Source of the DNA: Shimia isoporae
Lineage (GTDB): Bacteria; Pseudomonadota; Alphaproteobacteria; Rhodobacterales; Rhodobacteraceae
Reading direction: 5' to 3'
Assembly (NCBI RefSeq): GCF_004346865.1
Contig: NZ_SMGR01000002.1
Coordinates: forward strand, 496,001 to 560,000
DNA length: 64,000 nt
The translations under genes were made by a program, and so were the position numbers. The first letter of the stretch is position 1. Each line of letters begins with the position of its first letter. Of this stretch, positions 60,813-64,000 are shown piece by piece. The notes below the pieces were generated by a model. It saw only the letters and a program-made list of their open reading frames with translations, was not told the origin of the DNA and ran no database searches.

Positions 60813-62830
60813 CACAAGGCCCTTCTAATCAAAGCATCCGCCGCCACAGCACGCTCTGGCGTACAAATCAGGGGATTGATCTCAGCCTCTTCAATGCTGT
60901 CCAAATTGGCAAGCACATAGGCCTGGAGCGCCTCGATTGCGTCGAGAACAGCCTCCAAATCGGCTGCGCCGGCGCCACGATAGCCGGAAAGAATTTTGTG
61001 AGTTTTGAGCCTTGTTAGTGACTGTTTTACCTGATTTCTGGATACCGGAACCAGCAGGGAGACGCGATCTTCCAACAGTTCTGTCAATACGCCACCTGCG
61101 GCGATCGTAAGCACAAAGCCATGTGCAGGGTCGCGCGTTATTCCGACCAGTAGCTCGGCAACTCCGCGGTCTATCATTTCTTCTACAAGGAACGTTTCGG
61201 TCGGCATTGATGTGGCGGCGGCGTCCAGCACTTCATGCGAAAGATGGAGTTTGACAGCACCGGCTTCGGTTTTGTGGGCAATGCCACGCCCCTTGAGAAC
61301 CAAGGGAGCCTGAAGGTCTCTGGCGGCTTCAGAAAGTCCGTTTTTGGCTTTAATAGAGACTGATTTTGGCACGTCCATCCCATGCTCGGCCAGAGCCGAT
61401 TTGGCCTCTCCTTCGTCGAGGACCATCGTCTCTTGCGCAGGCGCGGGCAACGCCAGTGCCAGCGCATCTGGCGCGGTAATCCGCGCGGTTGCCGCCGCTG
61501 CCTCAACGGCCTCACGCAGCCCGTACATCGGCACGACTCCCCCGGCGACCAGTTCAATCGCGGTATCTGTGGGCATCAACTCCGGAAGGCTCGCAACCAC
61601 GGCCATTGGCCTGCCTGTCGCGGCTCTGGCCATTATCGCGGCCCGCGTCGCGCAGTCCCAGTCCTCTCGGTTTTCAGGTGGGTAGTCCACTACGGAAAAT
61701 GTCAGGCCGATGTGATCCGCCATCATAGCGCCCCAGGCCTGAGCCATCGCGTTCTCATCCCGCCAAATGTAGGTGTGATAGTCCAACGGATTGGCCAAAG
61801 CGACCATTGGCCCAAGAACGTTGCCAAGCGCGTCCTTTTGCGGTCCGGTCAACTTTGGAAACGTCAGCCCGGTGCCCAGCGCCGTATCGGCCATCAGACT
61901 TGCCTCGCCACCGGAACAACTGATCGAAGAAACCGTTGGCGCCTCGAGCGGCCCCACCATGTGCAACAGCTTCAAAGCTTCCAGAAAAACGGTCAAATCC
62001 CTGACCCGAGCGAAGCCCAGCCGCTCTATCAAGGCCTCGGCCCCTGCATCGCTCCCCGCGAGCGACGCAGTGTGGCTGACTGTCGCCGCCTGAGCCTCAT
62101 CGCTCGCGCCTACCTTAAGGGCCACAACAGGAACCCCTTTCTCAAACGCTTTCGCCGCCAGGGTCTCCCACGCCCTAAGGTCTGTGAATCCTTCGATGTG
62201 CAATCCGATTGCCGTCACCCTCGGATCATCCAGGAACGCGCCCGCAATCTCTGCCTGACTCAGCTGCGCCATGTTTCCGCACGTCGCAACATATGCGATC
62301 GGCACACCGCGCTGCTGGTTGGTCAGGTTGATCGCGATATTTGAGCTTTGAGTCAGGATCGCTACCCCTCTGTCGACCGGCGCACATCCGTGCTGATCCG
62401 GCCACAAAACGGCGCCATCCAGCGCATTGATCACGCCATAACAATTAGGCCCAAGGATGGGCATGTCTCCCGCAGCCGCAACCAAATGCGCCTGCAAATC
62501 ATCCCCCGAGGCATCTTCGGCAGCGGCTTCCGAAAAGCCCGAAGCAAAGCACACCGCGCCGCCTGCACCGACCTCGGACAATGCGGCCACGGCCTCTATT
62601 GTCGCATGCCGGTTGATACCCACGAAAGCGGCATCTGGCGCGGCGGGCAAATCCTCAATTGTTGAAAACGCTGGATGGCCGCCGACGTCTGACGCCTTGG
62701 GGTGCACTGGCCAGATCGCACCGGTGAAACCCATCTTTTCCATCTGACGAACAACTTCACCGCACCAGGCGCCGCCACCAATCACCGCAACCGATTTGGG
62801 CTGTATTAGTCTCGAAAGATCACGCGTCAT
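60812..62830 (-). CDS. ADP-forming acyl-CoA synthetase (acetate-CoA ligase family)
   Basis: A 672-residue fused protein. The CoA-binding domain (about 1-130), the succinyl-CoA-ligase-like domains with the phospho-histidine in VSHTASLAGSDA (about residue 248), and the C-terminal ATP-grasp domain (PLVLKGRGIAHKTEAGAVKL, about 500-520) are in the normal order. It makes or breaks acyl-CoA with ATP/ADP. Next to CaiD and an acyl-CoA dehydrogenase, it is likely to activate a carnitine-like or other small acid. ATG 62830 is chosen at the start of the CoA-binding domain. Confidence 0.87.
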   Translation of the reverse strand: MTRDLSRLIQPKSVAVIGGGAWCGEVVRQMEKMGFTGAIWPVHPKASDVGGHPAFSTIEDLPAAPDAAFVGINRHATIEAVAALSEVGAGGAVCFASGFSEAAAEDASGDDLQAHLVAAAGDMPILGPNCYGVINALDGAVLWPDQHGCAPVDRGVAILTQSSNIAINLTNQQRGVPIAYVATCGNMAQLSQAEIAGAFLDDPRVTAIGLHIEGFTDLRAWETLAAKAFEKGVPVVALKVGASDEAQAATVSHTASLAGSDAGAEALIERLGFARVRDLTVFLEALKLLHMVGPLEAPTVSSISCSGGEASLMADTALGTGLTFPKLTGPQKDALGNVLGPMVALANPLDYHTYIWRDENAMAQAWGAMMADHIGLTFSVVDYPPENREDWDCATRAAIMARAATGRPMAVVASLPELMPTDTAIELVAGGVVPMYGLREAVEAAAATARITAPDALALALPAPAQETMVLDEGEAKSALAEHGMDVPKSVSIKAKNGLSEAARDLQAPLVLKGRGIAHKTEAGAVKLHLSHEVLDAAATSMPTETFLVEEMIDRGVAELLVGITRDPAHGFVLTIAAGGVLTELLEDRVSLLVPVSRNQVKQSLTRLKTHKILSGYRGAGAADLEAVLDAIEALQAYVLANLDSIEEAEINPLICTPERAVAADALIRRAL

Positions 62831-62966
62831 ATTCCGGATGTCTCCATGGATTCTGACCGTAGGTGCTGGGGGTTTTGGTCCATTAGGTTCGCATCGATAC
62901 CGACAACCTCGACCCGCCACGCAGCGTCGGTTACCCAAGATTGACCGTTGCAAGAGCCGCGACGAT

Positions 62967-63242
62967 TTACCGGTCGAGGTGTCCCAAATCCCGTTCCGGA
63001 TCGATCACGTGGCGCAGTCGCTTCTTGATCTCTTTGGTCTCCGGAAAACCGCCGTCGCGTTTGCGATCCCAGATGGTCTTGCCATCTACTTCGATCCGAT
63101 AGGTGCCTGGCACCTCCGCCGGCGCTATCGTCACGCCATGCAACGCGTCGCCGAAGGTTTGTAGCAATTCCTGCGCCATCCATCCGGCACGCAACAGCCA
63201 GTTGCACCCGACACAATAGCTGATCGTCACCGCCGGTTTCAT
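62967..63242 (-). CDS. SelT/SelW/SelH-family thioredoxin-like protein
   Basis: A 91-residue Rdx-family protein. The redox motif is CVGC (residues 10-13), in place of the selenocysteine form; GTYRIEVDGKTIWDRKRDGGFPE is its typical second block. Presumably a cytoplasmic thiol-redox protein. It lies 66 bases after the acyl-CoA dehydrogenase in the same direction. The link to the surrounding acyl-CoA genes is unexplained. Confidence 0.87.
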   Translation of the reverse strand: MKPAVTISYCVGCNWLLRAGWMAQELLQTFGDALHGVTIAPAEVPGTYRIEVDGKTIWDRKRDGGFPETKEIKKRLRHVIDPERDLGHLDR

Positions 63243-63308
63243 TTCGCGCCTCCAATGGGGTTTCGCCCCACTTGTGCCGCGCGACGGTGCAGGACGCAAC
63301 GCCCCTCA

Positions 63309-64000
63309 TCAGGCGCCAAGCGGCCGCAGCATTTCGCGACTGATGATGTGACGCTGGATTTCGCTGGTGCCTTCCCAGATGCGCTCGACCCGCGCGTCCC
63401 GCCAGATTCGCTCCAGAGGCAATTCATTCATCAGACCCATCCCGCCATGGATCTGGATCGCTTCGTCGGCGACGAAAGCAAGCATTTCGGTCGCCTTCAG
63501 TTTCGCCATCGCCATATCCGCTTCGGTCACAGTGCCCTGATCAAATTTCCAACCCGCTTCCCATGTCAGCAGGTTTGCCGCTTTCAGCTCGAGCGCCATG
63601 TCCGCAAGTTTGAAGCTGACACCCTGAAACTTGCCAATCTGCTGCCCGAACTGCTTGCGTTCCGCCGCATAAGACAGCGCGTGATCCATCGCTCGTTCCG
63701 CGCGCCCCAAACACGTCGCCGCCACCTGAAGCCGTGTGGCACCCAGCCACTCGTTGGCAACCTGAAAGCCTTTGTCGACCTCGCCAAGAACCGCGGAGTC
63801 AGGCAGGCGACAGTCGTCAAACTCCAGTACGGCGTTGGTGTAGCCACGGTGACTTACGTTCTCGTATCCGTCCCGCACCTCGAAACCGGGCGTACCTTTG
63901 TCCACAAAAAACGCCGTGATCTTCTTCTTGGGGCCCCGTGGCGTGTCTTCCACGCCCGTTGCCATGAAACAGATTGCAAAGTCCGCAATATCCGCATGGC
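63309..64000 (-). CDS. Acyl-CoA dehydrogenase, C-terminal part
   Basis: Partial gene: the frame runs off the right edge without an initiation codon, and 229 codons are visible. It covers the C-terminal helical domain: LGATRLQVAATCLGRAERAMDHAL, RKQFGQQIGKFQG, and the terminal QIHGGMGLMNELPLERIWRDARVERIWEGTSEIQR motif that binds FAD and substrate. The catalytic Glu is likely in this last region. A possible match to crotonobetainyl-CoA reductase CaiA is suggested by the CaiD-like gene downstream; other acyl-CoAs are equally possible. Confidence 0.9.
   Translation of the reverse strand, partial: HADIADFAICFMATGVEDTPRGPKKKITAFFVDKGTPGFEVRDGYENVSHRGYTNAVLEFDDCRLPDSAVLGEVDKGFQVANEWLGATRLQVAATCLGRAERAMDHALSYAAERKQFGQQIGKFQGVSFKLADMALELKAANLLTWEAGWKFDQGTVTEADMAMAKLKATEMLAFVADEAIQIHGGMGLMNELPLERIWRDARVERIWEGTSEIQRHIISREMLRPLGA

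Overview
The window is a moderately GC-rich, densely packed chromosomal segment of an alphaproteobacterium, most probably a marine Rhodobacterales (roseobacter-type) strain. This is inferred from the petP/petR regulator pair, the xseB-ispA-dxs block, a TPP-riboswitch-controlled thiBPQ operon, an RTX protein with a C-terminal Hint domain, and a formate dehydrogenase neighbourhood with DUF3305/DUF3306/DUF4444-type genes. I saw no rRNA, tRNA, CRISPR array, insertion sequence or prophage gene. Both window edges cut through genes.

Region 1 (1-11823) is the most unusual part. A tightly overlapping + strand set encodes the end of an alpha-oxoamine synthase (serine palmitoyltransferase type), a secreted DUF4833-like protein, myo-inositol-1-phosphate synthase, a 3-ketodihydrosphingosine-reductase-like SDR, a CDP-diacylglycerol synthase, a LptF/LptG-like pair, a PimA-like glycosyltransferase, an FGGY kinase and a CDP-alcohol phosphatidyltransferase. 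Convergent to it lie a six-TM protein and an ABC exporter. Together they read as a self-contained pathway for making, glycosylating and exporting an inositol-containing (possibly sphingoid-based) lipid. This resembles actinobacterial phosphatidylinositol mannoside synthesis combined with sphingolipid enzymes.

Region 2 (11948-17484) is an amine catabolism operon: a GntR regulator, a DapA-family aldolase or deaminase, a PuuC-like aldehyde dehydrogenase and a PuuB-like FAD oxidase, with a divergent GlxA-type AraC regulator.

Region 3 (17477-38460) is a tungsten- or molybdenum-dependent respiratory formate dehydrogenase locus. The long - strand operon holds DUF3305, DUF3306, a TorD-like chaperone, a Tat peptide protein, FdhA, FdhB, FdhC (cytochrome b), a WD40-cytochrome c fusion, a tiny membrane protein, a Cache-type sensor kinase, a response regulator lacking the GAFTGA loop, and a multicopper oxidase. 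Around it lie a polyferredoxin, a TupA-like/cytochrome c fusion, the Mrp-type Fe-S carrier with DUF6494, DUF4444 and DUF6505 partners, and a tungstate importer TupABC. Inverted repeats built from CTGTCC/GGACAG half-sites occur in both divergent promoter regions of this locus.

Region 4 (38571-53537) carries an orphan TRAP solute-binding protein, an EamA transporter, malonyl-CoA synthetase, a P450, an HD hydrolase, aroC, the TPP riboswitch with thiBPQ, ilvE, petP/petR and a large RTX/Hint protein. Region 5 (53744-64000) is largely housekeeping: an HDAC-like deacylase, xseB-ispA-dxs, an epimerase-like NAD(P) protein and a methyltransferase. It ends in a CaiD / acyl-CoA ligase / SelW-like / acyl-CoA dehydrogenase set that probably degrades an acyl-CoA such as carnitinyl-CoA.
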